64,000 bases of DNA from Colocasia esculenta (lineage: Eukaryota; Streptophyta; Magnoliopsida; Alismatales; Araceae): the NCBI GenBank assembly GCA_014218235.1, contig JACBKR010000783.1, forward strand, positions 62,001 through 126,000, given 5' to 3'. The notes under the pieces were generated by a model. The model made no database searches. It was not told where the DNA came from and was given only the letters and a program-made list of their open reading frames with translations. Numbering within the stretch: the stretch's first letter is position 1; every line of letters starts with the position of its first letter. The translations under genes were made by a program, and so were the position numbers. Below are positions 12,171-24,400 of the stretch, one piece after another.

Positions 12171-13487
12171 ATATATATATATTAATATGAGATCACATAC
12201 AAATATCTGAAATGAGCAGTATAAATCCATCCTAAGATCGGGGGGAAATTTTTTTTCTCATGGGATATAGTGCATTAGAGGCAAAAAGCCATCGCAAAAT
12301 AGTTTGTAACCTGATACCAAATTTGGCACACCAATGAGTATGCACCATATAAGTCTTTTTTCTATGAAGTGTTTTCTCATGTTTTTGCTATCAGATAATG
12401 ATGTGATGTATTTTTTATTTATTGGTGTCAAGAATGGATACTAGTTTGTTTTCAAAGCCATACCCTAATGTGAAGGTAGGCTTGGGGGCAGCAACCTTGC
12501 CTTACAAAACCCAAAAGTAAAAGCAAGCCACAGGGAAGTAGGACTGTTCGTATTTCGGGTCAACTCTAAAATTTGAACCGGATAGATAAGTTTAGGTTGA
12601 TTAAATTCAGTTCAATTTAAGCGACTCTTGGTTCAATTCAATTTTTTATTGTGAAATCAAGCTGAATCCAATGTATATATAATTAATAGTATATAATTAC
12701 ACAATAGATCCTATGGCGTGGTTGATTGGTGCATTTGATTTTCTTTAAAAGATTAATAGATTGTGAGCTCAAACCTAATATGTGCCTTAAAAACTTATTA
12801 TTGTCATTTTAGTTCTGTTTGATTCGGTTTACTAAAAGACTCGGTTGCAAAAAAAATGGGGTGAAACTGACCCATATTCACCTCGAGGGAAGGAAGAAAG
12901 TCAATGGACACATTTGCTCATTGTTGATGACTTCTTGAAGAAGGTGACAAGGTAAGATTTCAAACTACAACACTTGAACAATCATCAAAGTGAGATGAAA
13001 TACTCATAAGGAAATAGGACAAGAAATGCTGATTTAAAAATCGAACGAAAGGAAAAATTTTCGTACAAAGAGGGAGTGGGGATAAGCACAAAACAACTAG
13101 TTCTAAGAGGGGCTCCAAGTCTTGAACTCGACAACATAGGCCATTAAATCACAACCATAACTATCAAGCAACTATGGAGAGGGCAGTGGAAGATGAAGAC
13201 GGGAAACACAAGAATCAACCAAACAAACAAGATTGCCATGGTGGCCAAAGCCCACTAGAATCTCAAGGAGGAGCCGAGGGTGTCAACCACATACTAGAGA
13301 TGACAATACTCCCCTAGATAAGGGCCAATTGACCTTAATGCACAAACTTCTTCTTACCTAGATAAGAATTATCGAATAACTTGAAACTACTTGAATCTCA
13401 AGGAAATGTCAACATCAAACAAGCGTTCAATAAAAATCTCTCTCAAAAGAGAGGAGAACAACATAAAACAAAGGAAGGTTAGAGGTA
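12171..13487 (+). repeat. Downstream flank of NPF-psi1, duplicate of NPF-C downstream
   Basis: 12165-12270 matches 30075-30175. 12271-13487 matches 31447-33126 across the shared phrases AAAGCCATCGCAAAATAGTT and CTTGAAGAAGGTGACAAGG. Relative to the NPF-C copy it lacks about 500 bp just after the gene, the solo LTR at 30176 and the hAT element at 32394. No genes seen. Confidence 0.82.
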
Positions 13488-16400
13488 TGTGAAAATGGAT
13501 TTTATAATCCAACAAATTATTTTAAAATTTTATGGTCTTATTTATCATGCTTTCTCATGTTCTTATGGATGCGTATTACTAATCCAAGTCTCGTCGAATA
13601 CTACTTGAGCGATGGCGATGTGAGATGAATCGGTAACCGCATAGCGCAGACATGCCAGTCACCGAAGTGACAACCAAGTGTTCTACCTCCGAGAGTCGAA
13701 GGACTTTAGGTCTGTTGTGCGCACCATTTGACTTCGTCAAACGATTGTGAAGATCGGATCGGGACCAAGATCCCGTTGTTGCCTAAGCGCAACGACGTTA
13801 AATTACATCTCTTAAAAGAGAAAACTCTTGATTAATCTCCAGAATATAAGATTTTGTGGCCTAAAATGGGACATCCGATAAAAGGCGTAGAATGAAACCA
13901 CAAAATTGCAGTTAAGATTGCAAGAGAGTTAGACGTGTGTGTGTGTGCTTTTCATCTTTTAGGGTCAATTTGTATGCTCATTTATTTGTTATTTTATTTA
14001 TTACACAACTTTTTTTTATTTGACAATGTAATAACTTTGACATGCTTTGATTATCATCATTCTTTTCGTGATTCAATCTCATTTGACCCTTATATGCTCA
14101 AACATCATCATACACAACCCATTTGATTCGGCAAACAAAACGATTCGGCAGCCAAAACCATTCTATGGGGGTGATTCGGCAAGGCGAATCGGCAGCCAGA
14201 CCCATTCCGTAGGGGCGAATTGTCAGGGATGAATCGGCAACCAGACCCATTCTGCAGGGGTGAATCGGCAGGGGCGAATCGACAGTACTGTTCATAGACC
14301 AGAGTGATTCGGCAGCCCTTGTCGTGCACAAACACGGGGAAAACGAAGGATTCGAAGTCTGGGTTGGAAGGAAATGGCATCCAAACCATGAAAGGGTTCT
14401 GTTCAATTCCGGACGTGGCGTGGGAATTAGATTATCCAGCCCTTTTGTCCAAAATGTCAAATCGCAGTGATTATGCGGCCCTATTTATACACAGTTCTCA
14501 AAATCCGTGAGGAAACAGAACTGACAGTCGGGATGTTAACACCCACAGCCTGTATGGACACCATCTGTAAGCTCAGATCGGGGACTGAGATAGACTATCC
14601 GACCCTTCATGTTCAAAGCTACTTGAAAAAATGATTCGGTAGCCCTTCCGGGATCAGTTCTCAAAACCCAAGAATGATCTGAGCGTCCAGTCGAACTGAC
14701 AGACTATTTAACATATAAGGAATCCATCTATAGGCTTGAACTAGGCATGGATATTGTTTATCCGACCCTTCATGTTCAAAACTACAAGAAACAATGATTC
14801 GGCAGTCCTTTGAGGACACAGTTCTCAAAATCCAGGAATGATTTGAGCGTCTGGTCGGGCTGACAGACTATTTAACATATAAGGAAATCATTTAAAGGCT
14901 TGAACCGGGCATGGATATTGTTTATCCGACCCTTCATGTTCTAAACCACAAGAAACAGCGATTCGGCTGCCCTTCGGGAACACAGTTCTCAAAATCTAGG
15001 AATGATCTGAGCATCCGGTCGGGTTGACTGACTGTTTAACATATAAGGAATTCATTTATAGACTTGAACTGGGCATGGATATTGTTTATACAACCCTCCA
15101 TGTTTAAAACTACGAGAAACAGTGATTCGGTAGCCCTTCGGGGACACGGTTATCAAAATCTAGGAATGATATGAGCCTCCGGTCGGGCTGAAGAACTATT
15201 TTAACATATAAGGAATCTATTTATAGGCTTGAACCGGGCACAAATATTGTTTATCCAACCCTTCATGTTCAAAACCACAAGAAACAGCGATTTGGCAGCC
15301 CTTCTGGGGTCCGATTCTCACAACACGTATAGGGTCCGGGCATCTAGTCGGAAACACAGATCATTTGGCATGTAATGGCGCCTTTCATAGACTTGAACAG
15401 GGCACAGGTATTAATTACCTGACCCTTGGTGTTCGAAGTCTCACGAAATGGTGATTCGGCAGGATTTGGGACAGTGAAACAGGGGCAATGATAAGGGCAT
15501 TTGAACAGTATTTTTTGTTGTTTCTAAACCCATCACAGGAGGCTTATGTGTGGCCTTACATGCCCTCTTTGTGTTGGCTCCCAGATGTCACGGTTCATGA
15601 GCAAACTTAAAAGGGAGGGGCATTGGAAGGGGGATAAATCACATCTTATGCATACAATGTTTCGGTCTCATACAAAACACCACTAAACAGGGACGGAGAG
15701 AGGGTATGCAAGTCAAAAGAATAAGAGGAGAATGGTCTTTTCACTATTAGAGATGGGGAATGCTAAATGGGGAATGAAAACATAAAAGAGAACAAGAAAA
15801 ATAAAGCATGGGGGACTGCCATGGCAGTCCCCTCACTCCCCCCCCCCCCCCCCCTTTTGCTTCTCTTGCTTACCCCTCTCCTTTTCCTCTTCTTTTAGCT
15901 TCTCTTTGCCTGGGAAACGCCGGTGTATGCCTGCTGGGAGGGTATCTTTTCCTCCTTTTCAGCAAGCCAAGCAGCAGTAGCCCTTTTCTCTTTTCTCGTA
16001 ACCAGCAAACAAGAAGAACAGGGGAAGAAGCCTTCTTCCTGTGACCAACAGCAGCGGGTGGAGTGTGTAAGGAGCCCAGCCTTCTTCTCTTCTTCTATTC
16101 AACCCTCTTCCCTCTTCCCTCTTCTGCCAAGCTCCCAACAGCCCTCTAACCCCTTCTACGTGGCCAGCCCCAAAACAGAGAATGGGAGAAGGAGAAGAGG
16201 ACCCTTGTTGCCCCCTTGCCCCCCCCCCCAACTCTCTTTGTAACCATCCCCAAGGAGAGCCCCCGAGTCTTCTCTTCCAAGCCCCTTTTTTGCAGCCCAA
16301 CCACCTGTAGAAGAGCCTTCTAGTCCTCCAAATCTCAGCCCTCTTTTTCGTCTGCGTGGCCAGCCGAGAGGATGAAAAGGAGAAGCCCCATAATCCTTGC

Positions 16401-16748
16401 TGTCCTCCTCTCTTCCAGCTCTCTTCTCACCTTTTGAAGAATGTTCTAGGCCCCTTTTTCTGCCCCGTAACCAGCAAAAAAATGGAATCAGCTCAGAGAA
16501 GAGGAGCCCTCCCAAAGGGGAAAAATCCCTGCTCCTTCACCTCTGCTGCGGCAGCACCTTTTTCCTGTAGTGGGGAGGTGTTGAGTTGGCTTAAAATGAC
16601 CCCCTTGCATAGGGTAGATGAGTCATTGGGTAGTGGGTTCTCTCGGGCCTATTTAAGGGACCTTTTAGTGGGTTTTTAAGGGGTCTTTTCCCTTGGGGGA
16701 GTTGGGCTGTTGGATGTAGGCCCACTGTATTTTTTTTAGGTGCCCACA
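13488..16748. mobile_element. 3.26-kb LTR-like insertion (probable large solo LTR)
   Basis: Termini are TGTGAAAATGG and GGTGCCCACA. AGGTA is duplicated at 13483-13487 and 16749-16753. The homologous block at 33118-33135 is continuous (GGTTAGATGTAGTAC), so it is a filled/empty pair. There is no retroelement protein, only proline-rich shadow frames around a C homopolymer near 15840. Solo LTRs this long are known for Ty3 Tekay/Del-type elements; that assignment is inference. A noncoding LTR element (LARD) is the alternative, but no internal primer site was recognised. Confidence 0.75.
14480..15480. repeat. ~165-bp tandem repeat, about 6 units
   Basis: The phrase GATTCGGCAGCCCTTC or a close variant recurs at about 14633, 14795, 14960, 15123, 15290 and 15453, at intervals of 162-167 bp. 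Each is followed by a diverged copy of the same unit (TCAAAATCYAGGAATGAT, AACATATAAGGAA, TTGTTTATCCGACCC). A shorter array of AATCGGCAGCCAGACCCATT words precedes it at 14130-14300. Both lie inside the LTR-like insertion. Confidence 0.85.
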
Positions 16749-16920
16749 AGGTAGTACTATAAATAGTTCTCGAATATTTGATTATTTGATCCGATTGTGA
16801 TAAAAAAATATAGGATATAGAAATACTAAAACCATCGATAAACTATCAGATTTGGAATCAAATGTTTTCGATAAACTATCGAAATTGGATACGAAAAATC
16901 CTAATTCTGTATCTGATTAG

Positions 16921-17441
16921 TAGGGTTGTCAATGGGCCAGGCCTAAGTTGGGTTTATATGAGTCTGGTCTAGGTCCGACTCATCAATATAAAAGTCCAAC
17001 CCAAGCAATGTCGGGCCGAATTGGGCCGGGCCTAATATTTTTATAAAATTATAAAGTCTGATTATTCGAATACTTAAATAAAAATTAAATTAATAATAAA
17101 AATAATATAAAACTTATAATCTCATTCAATTAAGTAGAGTTTTGATGTTCCTTATTTAATTTATTTGAAAAGAGAGTTTTTAACTTTTAAATAAGTAAAA
17201 TAATATAATTTTAACTAAGTAAAATTTGTGATTTGAAAAGAAAAAAGGAAAAGAGAACGGGTCGGGCCGGCCTATTGGGCCGAACTCAAAGCCCAAGTTC
17301 GGCCCATGGGCTTAGTCGGGCTAGGTTTTTAGGTCCTACTAAAAATTCATGGGTCGAAAAGAGTCTCGCGGTCTGGCCCAAAATCGGGACATGCCCGTAG
17401 GCCTGTCGGGCCGGTCCGGTACATTAACATATACAGCCCTA
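16921..17441. mobile_element. hAT-type nonautonomous element, 521 bp
   Basis: Terminal inverted repeat TAGGGTTGT / ACAGCCCTA. Flanks CTGATTAG and CCGATTAT are a diverged 8-bp TSD (6/8). The block B copy near 33290 has the empty site TTCGATTACTATTT. The interior is AT-rich with GGGCCGGGCC-type ends and no coding sequence. Confidence 0.8.
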
Positions 17442-17468
17442 CCGATTATTATTTACCGATTTCGATAA

Positions 17469-17649
17469 AAGAAAAACTTAATGCACTTTTGTATTGCACT
17501 TTAAGTGTAATATGACTAGGCAATAGTACATGTGGCACCCCTCACATGGGGAGTGATAAAGTGACAACCCAATTGTTAGATGCCACATAGACTATTGTCT
17601 AGTCATATTGCACTTAAAGTGCAATACAAAAGTGCACAAAGTCTTTCTC
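17469..17649. mobile_element. Mutator-like MITE, 181 bp
   Basis: Almost a perfect foldback, with long inverted arms around TTTTGTATTGCACTTTAAGTG. Perfect 9-bp TSD TTTCGATAA at 17460-17468 and 17650-17658. The empty site is at about 33309 in block B'. Same-length relatives are at 41837 and 57767. A 9-bp TSD fits the Mutator superfamily. Confidence 0.88.
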
Positions 17650-17932
17650 TTTCGATAATATTTTTAATATAAGCTTATGAAAGCGTCCATCCCTAAAAGA
17701 GGTCAAAATGCCAAACCCTTATCGCCCATCGTGCTGCATTCGTATCTTCTCCTCCATCCCTCAAACTCACAAAACAAAGCAACGGGCAGGAGGCGAACGC
17801 GACGTTGTTGAGGTGCCATCTTTATGTCGCTACTCTCACTAGTTCGATGCTATCGAGATGCCATCTTCGCAATTGCTCTTGCCCTTGCCCGTCGACTTGA
17901 TGTTGTTGAGGTGCCAACCCTGAGCGATGACA

Positions 17933-17935
<3 letters not shown>

Positions 17936-17964
<29 letters not shown>
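17936..17964. repeat. (GA)n microsatellite
   Basis: About 14 GA units, with a second shorter run at 18082-18103. It is longer than the corresponding tracts in block B' (near 33515 and 33642). Confidence 0.9.
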
Positions 17965-17967
<3 letters not shown>

Positions 17968-18602
17968 CACAACTGCAACAGAGAGCCACTGCCGCATTCC
18001 CCTCCTCTTTGGAAGGATAGAGAGAGGAGCACAAATGCACAATCACAGCAGAAGGCCACTGCCATGTCACCCTCCTCTCTAAAAGAGAGAGAGAGAGAGA
18101 GAGAGGGGAACACAGCCATAATAGGGAACCACCACGACGTCGCCCTTCTCTCTGACAGCCACAGGCCACTGTGCTTCTCTCAGTCATGCATTTTGATTGG
18201 GCTCCTTAGTGGTAACTTGAGTTTTTCTCTCCATCGACCTTATCTCCTGCACCTTCTCTCCATCGCCTCTGTCATCGACAACTGTCCCCAGCAAGATAGT
18301 CGCCAAAACAGCTTTCTCTATCAAAATATATTTATTTTTATTCTATTTTAGTTAATTTATTTGTAATGTTCAAACATTGAGCTGTTAAACTTATTATTAA
18401 GTTTTGGAGTTAGATTTGTTTTAAGACCATCCTAAGTTTTGGACTCAACTCAACGTTATTACAGTTTATCAATTTCTGGTCAAAGGGGCCCGACTATGAG
18501 CGCGACCGCCACCCACAAGCCCTTGTCTGTTTTAAACTTCGCAGCCGGCTGCCGCAGATCCTGATTCGGCGGCGGCGTCGGGAAGGAACACGGGAAGGCG
18601 GA

Positions 18603-21600
18603 ATGGACGCCGAGCCGCTCGCCACCGGCGGCCACCTCCAGATGGAAGGCGTCGTCGACTACCGCGGCCGACCTATCACCTCCAGATCCGACTCCGGCGG
18701 CTGGATCTCCGCCTTCTTCATCATCGGTACGGTGCTCTTCCCAGAAGACCCTCTTGTTGGTTCTTTTGGCGGGGCAGTTCCGTTTGGGGAGTGTTTTCGA
18801 TCTCTGTCTCCTGTGATCTGCCCTGCTGTCGAGTGACGTCGGATGGCTCGGCGATGGCGCCCGCCCGCCCGCTGGTGGTTTCGGTGCTGCAGGAGTGGAG
18901 ATCGCGGAGAGGTTTGCCTACTACGGGGTCTCCTCCAATCTCATCACCTACCTTACGGGGCCGCTCGGCGAGTCCACTGCGTCCGCCGCTGCCAACGTGA
19001 ACGCGTGGAGCGGCGCGGCCTCGATGCTTCCCCTCATCGGCGGCTTTCTTGCGGATTCCTACATCGGGCGGTACCGTACGATCGTCCTCGCCTCCATTCT
19101 TTACGTCCTGGTAGCGTTCGCCTCCGCGATTTATCCTTTGGATAATTACAATTAGCCCGTTGACTTCGTCTTCACCGTCCAATCACTACATCTGCGTAGC
19201 GTGGTTCTGAATCCTCCTCATCAAGCGGCACCACATACGGTGTGGAATTTTTAATAATCGTCTCTTTTGACCTCAATTTTTTCGAAATAATTATATTTTT
19301 TCGGAACAATCCATTGAATGCGTGTTACTATACTTTGCATGATAGGCATAATTTTTTGGATAAAGTGAAGAAAAGAACAGTTTTGTTCATTTAGACATCA
19401 ACTTTTCATTCATAATTATAGAGAAATTTGGGTTGCTCTATATTACTGAATAAAGAGATATTGTGAAGCTCCAGATCTCCTATCGCGAAATAATATGACC
19501 ATGTATTCTCCAACAAGTGTCTGGTGATGTATCAAAATATAATCCTGGGGCAATGGATCTGCGAAATCTTCAGGATTTAGGTACCCAAAAGCTGTCCAGG
19601 CTGGTTTAGGTGCTCTTTGGATACTCATCACAAACATGTTTAGGTTTATCTTGAACTAGTTTTATAGTGTAACCTTAGTTTAGATAATTAAAATTGAGTT
19701 TATCATAAACTCAAAATTCCTTCATAAACTTTTTCTTTTCATAAACCTACTCTGAGTTGGTTTACTGTGAAGTTTCTTTCTGTAATTTGACAAACTCACT
19801 TGTGTTTAAGAAAAATTTCATACATAAGTTAATAGAAAATAAGTTTACAATAAGTTGAATCCAAAGATTCTAAACAGGCTCTTAAAATTTCGTATCATTG
19901 CGATTGTGGTGAATTTGGAGCTGACCAAATTCCGACCAATTCTGTTTCTGATTTGAGCCGAGTGCAGACTAACCCCCTGTTGCAACTCAACACATCTACC
20001 AAGATATGCTCCAGAATTGTTTTTTTTATTAATTTTTCTTAAAATTTCTTTGGCCAATGATTCATGTAATGATTCACTAGATGCCTTCAATTGCCATTGC
20101 AGGGACTGGGAATGCTCACATTATCTGCAGTCGCTCCCTTCCTCCGCCCTCCCAGGTGCAGCAAGGCGATCGATTCTGAGGCTTGTCTTCCTACCCAATT
20201 CCAGGTCGCATTTTTCTACTTCTCGGTGTATCTGGTGGCATTTGCACAGGGCGGCCACAAGCCGTGCGTGCAAGCATTTGGAGCTGATCAATTCGACGAG
20301 AACGATCCGAAGGAAAGCAAGTCCAAGAGCTCATTCTTCAATTGGTGGTACTTTGGGATGTGCTTTGGCACAACATTCACTCTTCTGATCTTGAACTACG
20401 TTCAGGACTACATCAGCTGGGGCCTTGGCTTTGGATTGCCTTGTGTGTCCATGGTGATCGCCCTTGTTATCTTCCTGATGGGTACCAGAACATACCGTTT
20501 CTATGTCCTCTCAAGTAAAGGCCCATTCACTGAACTCGTTCAAGTGTGTGCCAAAGTGTGGAAGAGCTTGCAGAACCGATGTTCCTCAGATAGAACGAGT
20601 CCCAATATGAAGGAGGTTGTAGCAAAGGAAGCACTTCTTCCTAAAGTTGCTCATTCATTCAGGTAAAGCCACTACAATGTCCCCCCCCCCTTCTTTGTTC
20701 ATTCATCTATTTGCATAGGTGTGTTGCACACAGCGGAACTTTCCATGTCAAAATTTTTTACTCAGACATTAGCTAATCACCATTTTAAGGGTAATATCTT
20801 CGCATCACATCACAACCACGCAAAATTGGTTGGATATGGGTTATCATCATCATCAGAGTCTTATCCCATTATTTAGGGTCGGCTACATGAATCCTTTTCC
20901 GCCAAAGATTTCTATCAAGTGCTATAGTCGTGTTTAAACTCAAAAAGTCCAAATCCTTCTTAATAACATCGCACCATCTCATTTTATGCCTTCCCCTAGC
21001 TCTTTTACTAGCATTCACTAAAATTTGGTCACATCTTTTAACCGGCGCCGAGTTAGGGCGACGGTACACGTGTCCAAACCACCTAAGTCTATTTTCTCTC
21101 ATTTTTCTATCAATTGGAGCTATCCCCAGATCCTCACGGAAGCGCTCATTCCTAATCTTATCTTTCTTAGTCTTACCACACATCCATCTCAGCATTCTCA
21201 TCTCTGCTACACATATCTTGTTTACGTGTTCCTTTCGCACTGCCCAACACTCCGTGCCATATAATAATGCAGGCCTCACTGCCGTTCTATAAAACTTTCC
21301 TTTAAGTTTCACTGGTATACGACGATCGCAAAGGACTCCTGATGCACTTCTCCAGTTTACCCAACCTGCCTTAATCCTGTGTGCCACATCGTCATAAAGC
21401 TCCCCATTCTCTTGGATGATAGATCCCAAGTATCGAAAGCTACTACTCTTAGAAATATCTTGACCATCAATTTGAACCACATTTCCTTGAGGAACCCTTT
21501 GATTACTATAATTACAGTGCATACTAATTTTAAAACCTTTAGACTCCAAAGCGTGTCTCCAACTTTCTAACTTAACATTTAAACCATCAATACTCTTCTT

Positions 21601-22501
21601 AGATCATGTCAACAACTTTTGGGTTATCAGGATGGCAATTTATGTTGCAAAGTATATGTTTCTTCTTAGATCATGTCAATAACTTTTGGGTGTACACAGG
21701 TCCGTTGACGGCGGCCAATGTTCAACTCTGAGTGAGCAAGATAATGAAGAATGTGGAACACTGCAAGAACTATTCAGATTGTTTCCGATATGGGTGACCT
21801 GTTTGATATATGCGGTCGTGTTTGCACAGTCATCGACATTTTTTACCAAGCAAGGCAGCACCATGGACAGGAGAATAACCCCGACTTTCCTAGTTCCCCC
21901 TGCAGCACTGCAGAGCTTCATTAGCGTCTCAATTGTCGCCTTTGTGCCCATCTACGACCGTGTTATTGTTCCCACAGCCAGAATGTTCACTGGGATACCA
22001 TCGGGTGTGACTATGCTTCAAAGAATCGGCATCGGGATGCTTCTCTCAGTTGTGGCCATGGTAACAGCTGCTTTTGTAGAGATAAAAAGGCTCCAAACCG
22101 CTAAGGATTTTGGGCTTATTGATCAACCCAAGGCAATGGTTCCCATGAGCTTGTGGTGGTTAGTTCCCCAGTACATCCTGTACGGGATTTCTGAAGCTTT
22201 CACCATGGTGGGATTGCAAGAGTTCTTCTATGACCAAGTGCCTGATGGGTTGAGGAGCCTGGGCTTGGCTCTTTACTTGAGCATATTTGGGATTGGGAGC
22301 TTCATTAGTAGTTTCCTTGTATCAGTGATCGACAAGGTGAGCCGCAGAAGTGGGGAGAGTTGGTTCTCCAATAACCTCAACCGCGCACATCTCGATTACT
22401 TCTATTGCCTCCTCGCTGGGCTCAGTGCTGTGCAGCTACTCATCTATCTGTACGTTGCTCGTGCCTTCCGCTACAAGAGGAAAGGTAATTGTGTAGTATG
22501 A
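18603..22501 (+). CDS. NPF-A: NRT1/PTR family (NPF5-like) proton-coupled transporter
   Basis: Four exons: 18603-18726, 18893-19110, 20103-20662 and 21700-22501, all GT-AG, giving 1704 nt and 567 aa. That is normal for NPF proteins, which import nitrate, peptides, hormones or other metabolites with protons across plasma or vacuolar membranes; the substrate cannot be read from sequence. Visible features: N-terminus [10 protein letters not shown]; proton-coupling ExxER motif (EIAER, residues 44-48) in the first membrane helix; [12 protein letters not shown] loop; [29 protein letters not shown]; a charged central loop around the exon 3/4 junction; FFYDQVPDG near residue 476; [16 protein letters not shown] near the C-terminus. 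The start matches the paralogues. Intron 2 (992 bp) holds nothing recognised. Intron 3 (1037 bp) carries an RTE fragment. No frame breaks, so probably functional. Confidence 0.92.
20845..21594 (-). mobile_element. 5'-truncated RTE LINE inside NPF-A intron 3
   Basis: Minus-strand frame 20869-21549 encodes the C-terminal part of the same RTE family as 1-1124 ([61 protein letters not shown]). It ends in a GATGATGATGAT-type tail (complement at about 20845-20857), typical of RTE 3' ends. The 5' end is truncated at about 21594, and a short deletion falls near 21520. It lies antisense to the host gene within an intron, leaving the splice sites intact. Confidence 0.85.
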
Positions 22502-22938
22502 AGAAACTTTCAACTATCTTCACTGTCTCTTTGTACAACATTTCTTAGACATGAATCCTTGTTTTATCTTAATCAAGCTTGGTTAAAATAGCATTCCAAG
22601 CCCTTTGAATGTCCAATTAACTGCTTTTGGACCCAGTCAACATAGGCCTGCGGGCCTCAGCGCCGCTCCGAGTCCTGATATCCTCAAAGGATGTGGAATT
22701 TTGTACATTTATGTAATAGAAGTATATTAGCAGCACCAATACTCAAAATACCCTTTCCACTAAGGTGGAATGCCTTGAAGAGACAGTTGCCGTGGGATAG
22801 AACGAGTCCAAATATGGTGGAGGTTGAAGTAGAGAAAAGCCTTCTTCCTTAGGCGGCGCATGATCCGTCCATGTAGGCAATTAATTAAGAGTTTCTTAGT
22901 TTTTATAGTGTCTTGCCTGTCATTTCAATGGTACTAAT

Positions 22939-23319
22939 TAGAACTGCAAGTCGAATTTAAACTCAAAAAAAAATTTTATTTCGATAATCGAAATATAGTT
23001 TCGATTTCGATTCCGATAAAATCGGAATGGTTAATTTCGATTTTGATTATATTATCGGAATTAAAATTATGATAAGCTAAGGTGTTTACCATGACATTAT
23101 TTTTTTTTTTTTTTGAGTTTTTTGATAATTTATCAGAATATCTAATTCTGATTTCGATTCCGATTATTTTTTTAATTTCGATTACGATTTTAATAATTTA
23201 TCAGAATATTCGATACTGATTTTGATATACTATCGATATCATTTTTTAATTTCAAAATCGATAATTTTTATCGGAGTTAGATCGAAATTTTAAAAATTTG
23301 AATTCTATTTGCAGTCTTA
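22939..23319. mobile_element. hAT-type nonautonomous element, 381 bp
   Basis: Ends TAGAACTGCAA and TTGCAGTCTTA. TSD GTACTAAT / GTACTAAC (7/8) at 22931-22938 and 23320-23327. The AT-rich interior (TTCGATTTCGATTCCGATAA words) is shared with the element at 24017. Confidence 0.85.
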
Positions 23320-24016
23320 GTACTAACCTTCTTGTGATCAAATCAGAGAGCCAATTTTTGCCAAGCTATTGATCATTCATGTGATCAGAACCACCCTAGA
23401 TTACTTGGATATCCGACTTATGAGGAGGACGACCATTTAACAATTTTCTTCGCCATTGCAAACCTGCAAAGCACTTCTTGTGCACTTTATGCAGGTCTGT
23501 TGAGAGCTACCAATATTGTTTGTCTCTGAGAGAGCAAGACAACAAGGAATGCACAGTAGGAACGCTGCAAGGGTTGCTCAGGTTGTTCCTCATCTGAACT
23601 TCTTATTTGATATGAGAAACGGTTGATCTTAGTGCACATCTCGATTGGAGTGTATAAGAGAGAACATGAAGGAGAGGAGGCCCTCTTCCTCCACCACGCG
23701 CCACACTCCACCTTTGTGCATATCTTGTGGTTCATTCATCGGTGGGTGTGCCACTTTCTTTATGGTTTTAAAAAAAGTGGGAGTGAGAAAGATATTATAA
23801 TTCTTCAAAGACAAATGGCCGGATGTGTCTAATTTAATATGCATTGTTTGATTTGACATACGCTGTATGCACAGATCTCAACCCTCTTCACCGAGCAAGG
23901 CATGCAGCACCATGGACCGGAGAATCGGCCCGACCTTCCTAGTGCCCTCTGCAGCACTGCAGAGCTTCATTAGCGTTTCCGTTGTTGCCTTCTTGCCCAT
24001 CTACGACCGTCCATGT

Positions 24017-24400
24017 TAGGGTTGCAACCAGGTCGGGGTTCGGAATCAAAAACACAGATTTCGATTTCGATTCCGATAATTGAAATATAGTTCCAATTCT
24101 GATAAAGTCGAAATGGTTAATTTCGATTTTATTCTAATTTCGATAATATTATCGGAACCGAAATTTCAACAAACTAAGGTGTTTATTATGATTTTACATT
24201 TTGAGTTTACGAATAATTTATCGGAATAACCGCTATCAATTTTGATTCCAATTATTTTTCAATTTTGATTTTGATTCTGATAATTTATCGAAATATCTAA
24301 TTCCGATAAACTATCGGTATCATTTTTTAATTTTGAAACTGATGATTTTTATCAAAATCGAGTCGAAATATTGAAATATTGGGTTCTGTTTACAGCCCTA
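24017..24400. mobile_element. hAT-type nonautonomous element, 384 bp, in psi2 exon 4
   Basis: Ends TAGGGTTGCAA and TACAGCCCTA. TSD GTCCATGT / GTGCATGT (7/8) at 24009-24016 and 24401-24408. It interrupts the coding phrase CTACGACCGT/GT(C,T)AT of the NPF exon. Its right 297 bp were later included in the 1.4-kb tandem duplication, so a partial copy ends at 25826. Confidence 0.87.

Larger units (their letters stand above)
16749..18420 (+). repeat. Repeat block B, copy 1
   Basis: Matches 33127-34000 (GTAGTACTATAAATAG at the left, GACCATCCTAA at the right). Two miniature transposons, 16921-17441 and 17469-17649, are present here and absent there. It contains GA-rich microsatellites and no credible gene: the frames at 17822-18351 on both strands come from GA/CT repeats. 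It lies directly upstream of NPF-A. Confidence 0.8.

Noticed and set aside
14130..15480. CRISPR-like repeat array
   Set aside because: Units are contiguous diverged tandem repeats without unique spacers, and the genome is eukaryotic.
15808..16679. Proline- and serine-rich frames around a C homopolymer
   Set aside because: Low-complexity sequence inside the LTR-like insertion, with overlapping frames on both strands.
17822..18351. Arg/Glu- and Ser/Leu-rich frames on both strands
   Set aside because: Generated by GA/CT microsatellites in block B; the matching frames at 33377-33846 are not conserved.
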